Positions 42,491 to 52,436 of a stretch of DNA of 64,000 bases are shown here, piece by piece. How positions within the stretch are numbered: position 1 is the first letter of the stretch; each line of letters begins with the position of its first letter. The notes under the pieces were generated by a model. That model was not told the DNA's origin. It worked only from the letters and a program-made list of their open reading frames with translations, and made no database searches. Source of the DNA: JACVRW01 sp963728155 (GTDB lineage: Bacteria; Actinomycetota; Thermoleophilia; Solirubrobacterales; Thermoleophilaceae); contig CAVSJF010000007.1 in the NCBI GenBank assembly GCA_963728155.1, positions 620,001 to 684,000 on the forward strand, written 5' to 3'. Both the position numbers and the translations under genes were made by a program.

Positions 42491-43342
42491 ATGGCCGACT
42501 TCGAGATATACGACGCAGTAGCCGATTCGGCGCGCGCGAAGGAGCTCGCCGCCACCGCCTCGCCGTTCAAGATCCAGATCCGCTTCGTGGGCGGTCTGAA
42601 CGCGCGACAGCGCTCGGCCTTCAAGAAGGCCGCCGACCGCTGGACGCGCATCATCGTCGGCGACCTCCCGGCGGTGCGGGTGGACGGCGAGCTGATCGAC
42701 GACGTGCTGATCCTCGCGCAGGGCTCCGCGATCGATGGGCCGGGCCGGATCCTCGGCCAGGCCGGCCCCACCCATATCCGGCCGGCCGGGGCCGGAGCTG
42801 TGGCGTCGCTTCCGGTGAAGGGGCTCATGTCCTTCGACACCGCCGACCTCACCAAGATGGCCACCGACGGCACGCTCAACGACGTGATCGCCCACGAGAT
42901 GGGTCACGTGCTGGGCATCGGCACGATCTGGGAGCTGAAGGGCCTGCTCAAGCGCCCCCGCACCGCCAACCCCACGTTCGCCGGAGCGGCGGCGATGGAG
43001 GAATACCGCCTGCTGCGCAACGCCACTCGCAAGCGGCGAGTGCCGGTGGAGAACACCGGCGGGCCCGGAACGGCGGACGGTCACTGGCGCGAGACGGTGT
43101 TTCGCAACGAGCTGATGTCGGGCTTCATATCCGCGGCCGGCAACCCCCTGAGCCGGATGACCGCCGCGAGCCTGGGCGACATGGGCTACACGGTCGATCT
43201 GGCCGCGGCCGAGCCCTACGTGCTGCCCGACCTGATCGAGCTGGCCGAGGAGGGCACGCTGGTGCCGCACGCCGCGCCGGTCGACGGCGGCGTGATGCTT
43301 CCGGTGATACCGATGACCGTGCCCGCCAGCAGCGTGCAGTAG
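42491..43342 (+). CDS. Leishmanolysin-like zinc metalloprotease
   Basis: 283 residues, no signal peptide. Zincin motif VIAHEMGHVLGIGTIW (His135, Glu136, His139). The later GHWRETVFRNELMSGF supplies a probable third His and the Met-turn Met, as in peptidase M8 relatives. The N-terminal strand-helix IQIRFVGGLNARQRSAFKKAADRWTRII resembles the usual pre-catalytic part of bacterial zincins. Cytoplasmic location and position between two Vps62-like genes suggest that it belongs to the island's effector set. No inhibitor-like propeptide is obvious. Confidence 0.85.
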   Translation: MADFEIYDAVADSARAKELAATASPFKIQIRFVGGLNARQRSAFKKAADRWTRIIVGDLPAVRVDGELIDDVLILAQGSAIDGPGRILGQAGPTHIRPAGAGAVASLPVKGLMSFDTADLTKMATDGTLNDVIAHEMGHVLGIGTIWELKGLLKRPRTANPTFAGAAAMEEYRLLRNATRKRRVPVENTGGPGTADGHWRETVFRNELMSGFISAAGNPLSRMTAASLGDMGYTVDLAAAEPYVLPDLIELAEEGTLVPHAAPVDGGVMLPVIPMTVPASSVQ

Positions 43343-43345
43343 CGC

Positions 43346-44524
43346 CTAGAGGTCGAGCGTCTGGCCCCAGCCGTCGCGCAGCAGGCGGAGCGCGTTGCCG
43401 CTGCAGATGAGCGCGGCCTTGGCCTCGCCGTAGTGGGCGATCAGGCGGCTCTCCAGCTGAGCCAGGTCGCTCATCGACTGAAGGCCGGACATGGTGGGCT
43501 TGATGAAGCCGTCGAAGTCGGAGCCGATGGCCACGTGCTCGTCCGATCCGGTGATCGCGCAGATCCGGTCGATGTGGGCCCGGATCACCTCGAAGGACGC
43601 GTCGAGGCCGCGGCCGCTCGGCCCCGCCACGCCGTCGTTCATCTGGTGCTGGGCCAGGATCAGCCCGACCACGCCGCCGCGGTCGGCGATGCGCCGCAGC
43701 GTGGGCTCGTCGACGCCGTATTCCTGGGAGCCGAACCGAAAACACGCGTGCGAGGCGAGCACCGGCCGGGACTTGGCGGGGTCGAGCTCGTCGAGCAGGG
43801 CGAAGGTGTCGGCCAGCGAGCGGCTGCTCATGTGGGACAGGTCGACCAGCACCCCCTCGCGCAGCATGGCGGTGACGGCCGCCCGGCCCAGCTCCGACAG
43901 GCCTTCCTCGGGCTGGGGGAACCAGGTCCGGTAGTCGCGTTCGGACAAAAAGGGCAGCGCGTTGGTGTTGGTGGCCACGTGGCGCCAGACCAGGTGGGCG
44001 AGGGTGATGTAGGCCACTCCCCGCCGGGCGAGCTTGGTCACCGCCTCGTCCACCTCGGCCGCGCTCGAGCCGAGGTGGAACCCGCCCTCCACGCAGTGGA
44101 CGAACGCCACCCGGTCGCCCTCGAGCGCCTCGGCGAGCTCGTCCGGCGTGCGCACCGCCACGGCCGTGCTCCCGTGCTTGGCGCCGAGGTCGCGCTCGAC
44201 CAGCTCGAGCTGTCCGAGCAGGGAGTCGAGGTAGGCCCGCTTGGGCCGCGCGGGGTAGGCCTCGTCGAGCTCGAGCTCGTCGAAGAAGGAGTAGACCACC
44301 GAGAGCACGACCCGCACGTCGCCCTCGCGCAGGGAGCTGAGGGTCACCCGGGGCCCCGAGAAGAGATCGCGATAGTTCGCGAAGCGGCTGGCCAGGCCCA
44401 CGAGCACGGCCCGGCTGCGGTCGAGCAGGCTGCCGCTGCCGCGCGGCTTGGACAGCAGCTTCCACACGCTCCCGCTCTCGTCGACCAGGTGCATCGCGTA
44501 GTGGGCGTGGAGGTCGGCGATCAT
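43346..44524 (-). CDS. Peptidase M19 (membrane-dipeptidase family)
   Basis: 392 residues, amidohydrolase TIM barrel. Metal sites: ADLHAHYAMH (the first His pair; canonical DxH), VAFVHCVEGGFHLG (bridging Glu), VLVDLSHMSSRSL (His), PVLASHACFRF (His), AIGSDFDGFIKP (Asp). The set is complete, so dipeptidase or related amidohydrolase activity is expected; bacterial members also hydrolyse D-amino-acid dipeptides. Its ATG overlaps the Vps62-like gene stop (ATGA), so both are one leftward transcript inside an otherwise rightward island. Longer than typical bacterial M19 (about 330) by an N-terminal insertion between DLHAHY and DVRVVLSVVYSFF. Confidence 0.88.
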   Translation of the reverse strand: MIADLHAHYAMHLVDESGSVWKLLSKPRGSGSLLDRSRAVLVGLASRFANYRDLFSGPRVTLSSLREGDVRVVLSVVYSFFDELELDEAYPARPKRAYLDSLLGQLELVERDLGAKHGSTAVAVRTPDELAEALEGDRVAFVHCVEGGFHLGSSAAEVDEAVTKLARRGVAYITLAHLVWRHVATNTNALPFLSERDYRTWFPQPEEGLSELGRAAVTAMLREGVLVDLSHMSSRSLADTFALLDELDPAKSRPVLASHACFRFGSQEYGVDEPTLRRIADRGGVVGLILAQHQMNDGVAGPSGRGLDASFEVIRAHIDRICAITGSDEHVAIGSDFDGFIKPTMSGLQSMSDLAQLESRLIAHYGEAKAALICSGNALRLLRDGWGQTLDL

Positions 44525-45627
44525 CGCTGCACTCCGGGCGCGGTGACGTCGTAGACGCGAGCGGCGGGAGGTCCGGCGGGCGAGTTCACGGCCAGGGTCA
44601 GCTGACCCGCCCACTCCTCCTCGAACCCCTCCGGCACGTCGAAGCTCACGGTCACGCGCGCGCCCTCGCGGGTCACGGTCACCGCGAAGGGCGGAGGCGC
44701 CTCCTCGGTGTCCATCGACTCGAGCTCGCCGGGGCGGCCCGCCCAGCGCTCACTCCAGGGCGTCGAATGCTCGTGCATGTGGTCCGGGCGGCTCCATTTG
44801 TCCTGGTGCGCGGGGCCGCGCGGGCTCTTGGTGCGGATGCCGTCGTCGGTGCTGCCCCAGCGGCCCGGCCAGCGCAGCCAGGGCGTCGTCTTCTCGTCGA
44901 CCTCCTGGACCGCGGGCCGTACGCGCGCGCCGCCTCCGTCGCACCAGTCGTCGAGTACGTCGAGGCTGAGCCCCAGCACCTTCTGGCCGCGCCAGCGGCC
45001 CTGGCGCGGGTACGACGCGTGCGAGTTCAGGGCCACGTAGACCACCGGCGCGTTCAGCCCGGGCTCGAGCTCCACCTCGTCCCAGCCGATCGAGTGGCCG
45101 TGGTCGTGGGCGGCGTAGGTGGCGGCGACCGGCGTCCCGCCATCCTCGGGCACGGCGATCTGGATCATCTCCCAGTCGCCCTCGTGCAGCCCGAAGCCCA
45201 GCGGCCCGGTGGCGCTGCGGACGCCGGGCACGCCCTTCGCGCTCACGAAGTAGAAGAACCAGTACTGCAGCCAGCGCCCGCCGGCGGCGCGCGGAGCCAC
45301 GTGACCGTAGATGACGTTGGCGTGATCCTCGGACTGGTGGAGGCGCCGCGCGTCGGCGGCCGGCTCGGGGCCGGGCACCAGGTAATCGTCCTCGTGGGCG
45401 TCGGAGTCCTCGGTGTAGCGGTCGCTCAGGGAGTCGAGGTCGAGCGCGCCGCTCGGCAGGGTCAGCTCCTGCCCGCCGCGCAACAGCCGCGTCCGGTACG
45501 GCGCGCCGGGCCCGGCGTCGAAGGCGTTGCCCACCAGGGAGGACGCGGCGTCGGCGAAGTAGGTCTCGCGCGAGTCGTACACGAGCAGTGGGGAGTGATC
45601 GTGCAGGAGCTTCGACCAGTCCGGCAT
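44521..45627 (-). CDS. Vps62-like (DUF946) protein, second copy
   Basis: 368 residues from the ATG at 45627. The core blocks parallel the first copy: WLQYWFFYFVSAKG, GFGLHEGDWEMIQIAV, VVYVALNSHASYPRQGRW, WLRWPGRWGSTDDG, SPRGPAHQDKWSRP. A beta-rich C-terminal domain (VTVTREGARVTVSFDVPEG) again resembles FnIII. Overall the two proteins are clear paralogues but well diverged. It is divergent from the alpha/beta hydrolase gene by 35 bases and translationally coupled to the M19 peptidase. Confidence 0.85.
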   Translation of the reverse strand: MPDWSKLLHDHSPLLVYDSRETYFADAASSLVGNAFDAGPGAPYRTRLLRGGQELTLPSGALDLDSLSDRYTEDSDAHEDDYLVPGPEPAADARRLHQSEDHANVIYGHVAPRAAGGRWLQYWFFYFVSAKGVPGVRSATGPLGFGLHEGDWEMIQIAVPEDGGTPVAATYAAHDHGHSIGWDEVELEPGLNAPVVYVALNSHASYPRQGRWRGQKVLGLSLDVLDDWCDGGGARVRPAVQEVDEKTTPWLRWPGRWGSTDDGIRTKSPRGPAHQDKWSRPDHMHEHSTPWSERWAGRPGELESMDTEEAPPPFAVTVTREGARVTVSFDVPEGFEEEWAGQLTLAVNSPAGPPAARVYDVTAPGVQR

Positions 45628-45662
45628 CGCGCGCGATGTTACGGTGGCCGGCGAGGGAACGG

Positions 45663-46538
45663 ATGCCGGCCACGATCGTCTACGTCCACGGGAACGGGAA
45701 CCAGGTGCGCGCCGAGCTGCTGAAGGCCCTCTGGGACCAAGCGCTGTTCGGGCGCGAGATGGGCGAGCGCTCACGGATGGCGTACTGGGCCTCGCTGCGA
45801 TACGACAAGCCGTTGCCCGACAGCAGGGCCTGGGGCGAGCCCGAGCTGTCCGAAGAGCCCGAGCTCGAATCCGCCGCGCCCGCCGCCGAGCCGACTGAGT
45901 CGTTCATCGCGCGCGTGAGGTCCGAGACCGGCGAAGGGCTCGAGATCGCGCCGGCCGGGGACCCGCTCGCGGGCTGGCTCGAGCGCATGAGCTACACCGC
46001 GGACGCGCTGGCGGAGGGGCAGGCCGAGGTCCTGCCCCTCCAGCGTGACGATCGCGTTCTGTTCTTCCGAGGGCTGGTGGAGCTGGTGTTCAAGGACGTG
46101 TGGGGCTACTTCTTCGGTGGCGACAAGGAGCGGATGCGAAAGGTCGTCCGCGACACGCTGCGTGACCTCGACGGCCCGGTCATCGTGCTGGGGCACAGTC
46201 TCGGCTCGATCATCGCCTACGACGTGCTGCGGGAGCCCGCCGAGGGTGATCGGCAGATCCCGTTGCTCCTGACCGCGGGCTCGCCGCTCGCCGTGCAGGA
46301 GATCCAAGACCTGATCACCCGCCCCCTGGAGGTGCCTGCCGGTGTGGTGGCGTGGCGCAACGTGGCCGATCGCCGGGACGTCGTCGCCCTGGACCCCACC
46401 GTGCGACCGGAGTACGCACCGCCGGAAGCCTGCACCGATTTCGCGGTGCGCAACGGCAGCTTCACCCATCACGCGATCCGCGAGTACCTTGGCACGGCTC
46501 CCGTCCGAGAGCCGATGAGCGAATGGTTCCCGCCGTGA
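45663..46538 (+). CDS. Alpha/beta-hydrolase (lipase-like)
   Basis: 291 residues. The fold starts with TIVYVHGNGNQVR (oxyanion strand). The nucleophile elbow is VIVLGHSLGSIIAYDVL (GHSLG, Ser about 180), an acidic residue lies in VADRRDVVAL, and the His in NGSFTHHAIREYL. An acidic insert (GEPELSEEPELESA) follows the first helix. No signal peptide. Similar cytoplasmic hydrolases accompany TIR and protease genes in bacterial conflict loci and could act on phospholipids; this assignment is from context. Its stop overlaps the next gene (GTGA). Confidence 0.85.
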   Translation: MPATIVYVHGNGNQVRAELLKALWDQALFGREMGERSRMAYWASLRYDKPLPDSRAWGEPELSEEPELESAAPAAEPTESFIARVRSETGEGLEIAPAGDPLAGWLERMSYTADALAEGQAEVLPLQRDDRVLFFRGLVELVFKDVWGYFFGGDKERMRKVVRDTLRDLDGPVIVLGHSLGSIIAYDVLREPAEGDRQIPLLLTAGSPLAVQEIQDLITRPLEVPAGVVAWRNVADRRDVVALDPTVRPEYAPPEACTDFAVRNGSFTHHAIREYLGTAPVREPMSEWFPP

Positions 46539-47888
46539 CCACCGCCATCCAGCCCCTCTGCTTCGTCGTCATGCCGTTCGGCGTGAAGCCCGACGGCCGC
46601 GGCGGCACGATCGACTTCGACGCGGTCTACGAGCGGCTCATCGCACCGGCGATCGCGCAGGCCAAGCTGCAACCTCTGCGGGGGGACGAGGAGCACATCG
46701 GCGGCATGGTGCACAAGCCCATGTTCGAGCGGCTGATCATGTCCGACTACGCGGTCGCCGACCTGACCACGGCCAACGCGAACGTGTTCTACGAGCTGGG
46801 CGTGCGCCACGCGGTTCGCCCGCACACCACCGTCCTGATCGCCGCCGACCTGGGCCGGACACCGTTCGACCTGGCGCCCGACCGCGTCCTTCCGTACACC
46901 CTCGACTCGAGCGGCTCGCCGACCGCGCCGCCGGAGGAGCTGCAGCGACTGGTCACCGCCCTCGACCTGGCCCGCGAGCCGTCCACCGACAGCCCGGTTT
47001 TCAGCCTGGTGGACGACCTTCCCGACTCCCGAGATCGACCGCGCCAAGACCGACGTCTTCCGCGACCAGGCCGCGTACTCGGCGGGCGCCAAGCGGCGCC
47101 TGGCCGACGCGCGCCGCCAGGGTGGCGACGCGCTGCGAGACGTGGAGGGCCAGCTCGGGCCCCTCGAGGACGTGGAGACCGGGGTTGTGGTCGACCTGCT
47201 GATCTCCTATCGCGCCGTCAAGTCGTGGGAGGACATGATCCGGCTGGTGGAGCGCATGCCGCGTCCGCTCGCGCAGACGGTGATGGTGCGCGAGCAGCTC
47301 GGGTTGGCGTTGAACCGCGCCGGGCGCAGCGAGGAGGCGGAGACCGTCCTCCTGGGCGTGCTGGAGCAGCGCGGCGCGAGCAGCGAGACCAACTCACTGC
47401 TGGGCCGCGTGTACAAGGACCGCTGGATGGCCGAGCGCCATGACAGCCGCACGCGAGCGCGCGGCTTTCTCCGGCAGGCCATCGCCGCCTACCGGGCCGG
47501 TTTCGAGGCCGACTGGCGCGACGCCTACCCCGGGATCAACACGGTCACGCTGATGGAGATCCTCGACCCGGGTGGCCAGGAGCAGCAGCGGCTCGTGCCC
47601 GTGGTCCGCTACGCCGTGGAGCGCCGGCTCGACGACGGTCGGGCCGACTACTGGGACCACGCGACGCGCATCGAGCTCGCGGTGATCGCCCGCGACGCGG
47701 ACGCGGCCCAGGAGGCGGCGAGCGACGCGCTCGCCGCCGTGCGCGAGCCCTGGGAGCCCGAGAGCACCGCCAACAACCTGCGCCTGATCCGCGAAGCGCG
47801 TGCCGAGAGCGGCGAGGAGCTGCCGTGGGCGCAGGAGATCGAGGATGAGCTTCTGGCCGTGGCAAGCCATGGACCAGCGGGAGCCTGA
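46535..47888 (+). CDS. Nucleotide-hydrolase-like (DRHyd-type) domain plus TPR-like (TRAFs-binding/DUF4071) protein, one frameshift
   Basis: The N-terminal ~150 residues (PLCFVVMPFGVKPDGRG, YERLIAPAIAQAKLQPLRGD, SDYAVADLTTANANVFYELGVRHAV) form a nucleoside-deoxyribosyltransferase-like domain; the DYAVADLTTANANVFYELG block is the signature. The remainder is helical TPR-like (LISYRAVKSWEDMIRLV, LGLALNRAGRSEEAETVLLGVL, NSLLGRVYKDRWMAERHDSR), matching the MAP3K TRAFs-binding/DUF4071 family known from bacterial conflict systems and from animal ASK kinases. The frame breaks at about 47020: VDDLP must continue as TPEIDRAKTDVFRDQ, a one-base surplus. Repaired length is about 450 residues. Overlaps the TIR-WD40 start by 44 bases. 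Likely a NAD+ or nucleotide-acting sensor/effector. Confidence 0.82.
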
Positions 47889-50801
47889 GCAGGTAGCGAA
47901 CGAGCCGCGCCCGGGAGGCGGCCTCGACGCGTTCGTGTCCTACTCGCGCCGCGATCAGGACTTCGTCGTCGGCCTCACCCAGGCGCTCGAGCAGCGCGGT
48001 CGCAACGTCTGGATCGACGCCGACGACATCCCGGCGGGCGCCCCCTGGCGGCGGGAGCTGGGCACGGGGATCGAGGCCGCGGACGTGTTCGTGTTCGTAA
48101 TCAGCCCCGACTCGGTCGCCTCCCCGGAGTGCGCCGAGGAGGTCGACCGCGCCCTGGCCCTCGGCAAGCGCCTGGTGCCCGTGCTCTACCGGCCCGCGAC
48201 CGGCGTGCCGGACGAGCTGGCCGCGATTCAGTACATCGACGCCCAGGGCGGCGGCTCCGAGCGAGTGGTCGAGCAGCTCGACCAGGCGATCACCGTCGAC
48301 CAGGACTGGGTGCGCGAGCACACCGAGTGGCTGGCGCTGGCGCTGCGCTGGTCAGAAGGCGGGCGCGAGCGCAGCCGCCTCCTGCGCGGGAGCGAGCTCG
48401 ACGCCGCCGAGCGCTGGCTCACCCGTGCGGCCGGGGGTCAGCGGCCGCGGCCCACCGAACTGCAGGCGGAGTACATCGCGGCCGGGCGGCGCGGCGAGCG
48501 GCGGCGGATACGGAACACTGGAGCCGCCGCGACGGCGGCGCTGGCGGTTGCCGTGGCGCTGGCAGTGCTGGCCCTGATCGCCCGCAACGACGCCGCCGGC
48601 CTGCGCGACCGGGCCCGCTCGGGCGAGGTGGCCGCGCGCGCCTCTGAGCAGGTCGAGGTGGATCCCGAACGCGGCCTGCTGCTTGCACTGGAGGCCCGGG
48701 CGATCGGCCCCAGCCCCCTTGCTGACGATGCCCTGCGGCGTGCGCTCCCGCTGTCGCATGTGCGCGCGGTCATGCGCGCCCGGGGCAGCCCCGTCTCCGA
48801 TTTCACCCTCAGCCGCGACGGCGGCCGGCTCATCACCGCCGACGGCGACGGCATCGCGTACGTATTCGACACACGCGAGGGCGGGCGGCCCATCAGCGCG
48901 CTGCGCGGCCACCGCGGGCGGATCTCGGCCGTCGAGCTTGCCCCCAACGGCCGGCGCGTGATCACGGCCGCCGAAGACGGCTCGGCACACGTATGGGACC
49001 TTGACGACGGCCGCTCGCTCCTGACCCTGCGCCACGACGGGCGCCCGATCCGCTCCGCCTCCTTCAGCGCCGACGGCGAGCGCATACTCACCGCAGGGGA
49101 CGACGGCCGCGCTCGGGTTTGGGACGCGGACTCCGGCCGCCGGCTGGCGCTGCTGGGAGGCACGGGCCACCCGGTAGAGGTCGCGAGCTTCAACGCTGAC
49201 GGACGCACCGTGCTCACCGGCGGCGGGGACGGCACGGCCCGTATCTGGGAGCCCTCCTCCGCTCGCGGCGCGGTGCTGGCGCGGTACGGCAGCCCGGTGT
49301 TTCGCGCGTCGTTCAGCCCGGATGGCCGGCGGGCACTGACCATCGACGCCAAGGGCACCGCCCGTATCTGGGAGACCGCGAGCAGACGCCTCCTCAGACG
49401 GCTCGGTGGCACGTCCTTCAACGGGTATTTCAGTCCGGATGGCGGCACCGTGGCCACCACCAGAATCGACGGCGGCGTCACGCTATGGGACGTGGAGACA
49501 GGGGCGTCTACCCGCCTGGTCGGCCACGGTGCCGTTGTTACCGCCCTGGCCTTCAGCGCCAACGGCAAGCTCGTGGCGACCGGCGGGCAAGATCAGACCG
49601 CACGCGTCTGGGATGCCGACCAAGGAGCCGCCCTCACCGTTCTCAGGGGTCACGTCGGGGGTGTGGTAGCCGTGGCCTTCAGCCGCGACGGGCGGACGCT
49701 GCGTGACCGGAAGCGACGACGGCACGGCGCGACGATGGGACGTGAGCGGTCAGATCATCCTGCGCGGGCACGGTGGCGACGACGCAAGCGTCGTGGCCGG
49801 CGTCAACTCCGCGGAGGTGAGCCGCGACGGACGCACGGTGCTCACGGCCTCGACCGACGGGACCGTCCGCCTGTGGGACGCTCGCAGCGGAGAGGAGATC
49901 AAGCGGCCTTCCGATTGCGGCTTGCCCGATACAGCGAGCTTCTCGTGCCTGGCCCGCGCGGTCCTCACGAGCCACGTCAGCTTCATCGAACAGCGCCGCC
50001 TTCAGCCCGGATGGGCGGCGGGTGGCCTCCGCAGGCAACGGAGGAACCGCGTTCGTGCACGAGGCGCGCACCGGCGCGAGGGTCGCGTCACTCGAAGGTC
50101 ATGAGGGACCGGTCCTCGAGATCGACTTCAGCCCCGACGGTGAACGGTTGGTCACCGCGGGCCAGGACGCCACGGCGCGCGTCTGGCAGGCGGAGACGGG
50201 GCGGCAGCTGGCCGTTCTGAGCGGACATCGCGGCGCGGTCAACGCCGCCACTTTCATGCCCGGCGGCCGGCGCGTGGTCACGGCCGGTGAGGACGGCACC
50301 GTGCGGATCTGGGGCGCCCGAGGAGGACCGCCGCAGCGGACTTTCCGCCTTGATCGCGGCAGCGGAGTGGTCGATGTGGCTGCCAGTCGCGACGGAACCA
50401 TGCTGGCTGTGCCGCTGGGCGGGGTGGCCCGGGTACTGAATGCCGAGACGGGCCGCACCGTGACCGAGATCAGCGATCACGACGGCGAGGTGTTCAGCGC
50501 CTCGTTCTCTCCGGACGGCCGCACGCTCGTAACCGGCGGCCAGGATCTCACGGCAAGGCTGTTCGCGCTTCCCGGCGGCCAATCGCTGGGTGAGCTGCGC
50601 GGTCACGACGACGAGCTTCTCAGCGCGGAGTTCTCCCCCGACGGCAGGCTGGTCGTGACCGCGGCCGAAGACGGGACCGCGCGGATCTTTCGCTGCGACC
50701 TGTGCGGGTCCGACGAGGAGCTGCTTCTCCGCGCCCGCCGCCGCGTCACGCGCGAGCTCTCCGAAGCCGAGCGTCGGCGCTTTCTCACCTTCGACTTCTA
50801 G
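47845..50801 (+). CDS. TIR domain-transmembrane-WD40 repeat protein, two frameshifts
   Basis: Residues 27-150: TIR domain (DAFVSYSRRDQDFVVGL, VWIDADDIPAGAPW, FVISPDSVASPECAEEVDRAL with the likely catalytic Glu99). Residues 150-225: helical linker. Residues 227-247: single transmembrane helix (AALAVAVALAVLALIA). Then DPERGLLLALEARAI and roughly fourteen WD40 blades (HVWDLDDG, RVWDADSG, RIWETASR, TLWDVETG, RVWQAETG and others). One surplus base at about 49702 (DGRTL must continue as VTGSDDGTARRWDV) and a second shift between about 49900 and 49990 before NSAAFSPDGRRVASAG. Repaired length is about 985 residues. Start ATG 47845 with AGGAG upstream. No NTPase domain lies between TIR and WD40, unlike the usual STAND layout. 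Its stop shares a CTAG with the convergent trypsin gene. Confidence 0.85.
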
Positions 50802-52400
50802 CCCAGCGCTCGCTTGACCTCCGCCACAACCCGCTCCAGCCATATCCCCTCGTTCGCGGGATAGGTGCCCCCCTTGCCGTGCAGCCGCGGCATTTGCGTC
50901 GACCCCGAGTGGTGGACGGCGATCAGCTCCCACGAGCGGTTGAACACCGGGCTGCCTGAGCTGCCGCCCATCGTCGGCGTGCGGTAGTGCACGCGCACCT
51001 CGTCGGCGTCGAGCAGCTGGTTGTCGGCCACCGAGAGCATCACCTGGTCGGCCCCGCTGGGGTGGCCGATGATGTAGGTCCGCGGCGGCGGGCTGACGTC
51101 GAGCTGCGGCCGGCGGCGGGCGATCGGCGCGGCCGTGGCCTCGGCCGGGCGGCCGTCGAGCTCCATGACCGTGGTGTCCAGCTCCTGCGGGGGCGACGAC
51201 CACAGGATGCGGGCGATGCCGTAGCTCGCGGTCGCGTCGTCGAGCGCGCGGAAAGTGACACGCGCGCGGTCGTGCGCCAGGGAGCTCTCCGGGCTGATCA
51301 CGTGCGCGTTGGTGACGAGTACGACGGGCGGGAAGCCGGGATGGATCGAGGCGCCATCGACGAGGAAGGCGCTCCCGACCGGGCCCTCCAGCGGATCCTC
51401 GATCCGCGCCACCCCGCGACAGCGCTCGAGGGCGGTCTGGAACCACCGCAGGCTCTCGAAGCGCTCCGCCCCGAGCAGCTTCTCGAAGCTCGGGTCGGGC
51501 GCACGGCTCGGCGCGTGGCGGCGCCGATGTCGGAGGAGCCGACCACCACGCTGGTGGTTTCGGTGTCGTCCAGCAGGGCGGCCTTGAGCACCGACACCAG
51601 CGCGCGTGGCGCATCGAGGCGCCCACACCTCGGTGAGCTGACGCAGCGTGCTCGCCAGCTCGAAGGCGCTCTCCTCGACCGCGAGGTAGGAGTTCAGGCG
51701 CCGCAGCGCCCCATCGGCGTCGTCCAGCGCGAGGCAGGCCTCCACGGCAATGCCGTGGTCCCACGTGGTGGCCTCGTCGCCGAGGCTCGTCGATCGCATC
51801 GAGGATCTCCCTGGCCGTGGCCTGGGCCTCGGCGAGCGGATCGTGCTCCCCGGGCAGATCGATGCCGTCCCGCCTTGCGCCGCACGAGCAGCGCCACCGT
51901 GTTGATGCCGTGCCAGCGCCGGCGCGATTCGCGGTAGACATCCGGTACTGGGCGAGCGCGCGCTCGAGGAAGAGCCGCCGGCGTTCCGGCGCTGCCGGTC
52001 CCGCGGACAGGTACATCTGCTTGTAGGCCCGGCCCAGCAGTCCGCGCGCCACCGCTTGCTCGTAGTCCTGCCCAGCGGTGTCCCGTTCGAGGCGCTCGAG
52101 CACGGCCACGGCGGCCACCAGGTTGCCCTGGTCGAGCAGGGCCTGGGTGTAGGCGGTGCGGATGGCGGGATCGTCGAGGCCGGTCAGGATGAACTCGCCG
52201 GCGACCTGCTGGAGCAACAGAAAGTGACGCCCGCCCCGCAGCAGCCCGATGATGGTTCTCGCCGAGCTGAGCTCGTACGGAGCATCGTGCGCGCGCAGGT
52301 GGGCGATCAGCTGGGCGCACAGCTCGGCCGCCCGCGCACGGTCGAGGCCTTTGACCGCCTCCCTCAGCTCGCGCTCGGACTGCAGCGGGTCCCAGGACAC
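50798..52400 (-). pseudogene. TPR-like plus trypsin-like serine protease, five frameshifts
   Basis: From the GTG at 52400 (VSWDPLQSERELREAVKG) a helical, TPR-like N-terminal half (TAYTQALLDQGNLVAAVAVLERL, ARGLLGRAYKQMYLS, RRRWHGINTVALLVR) leads to a C-terminal trypsin-like domain with intact triad blocks VVLVTNAHVIS, PQELDTTVMELDG and TMGGSSGSPVFNRSW. The reading frame changes near 51945, 51880, 51790, 51625 and 51500, each by one base; the protease part from about 51500 to the stop is uninterrupted. The repaired protein would be about 530 residues. Five indels in about 450 bases may reflect poor local base quality or a truly broken gene. Divergent from the SLATT gene by 36 bases. The HGIN and KQMYLS blocks echo the TPR part of the gene at 46535. 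Confidence 0.78.
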
Positions 52401-52436
52401 GGCCGCGACCCTACTTCGTCGTATCCTCGAGGGTCC

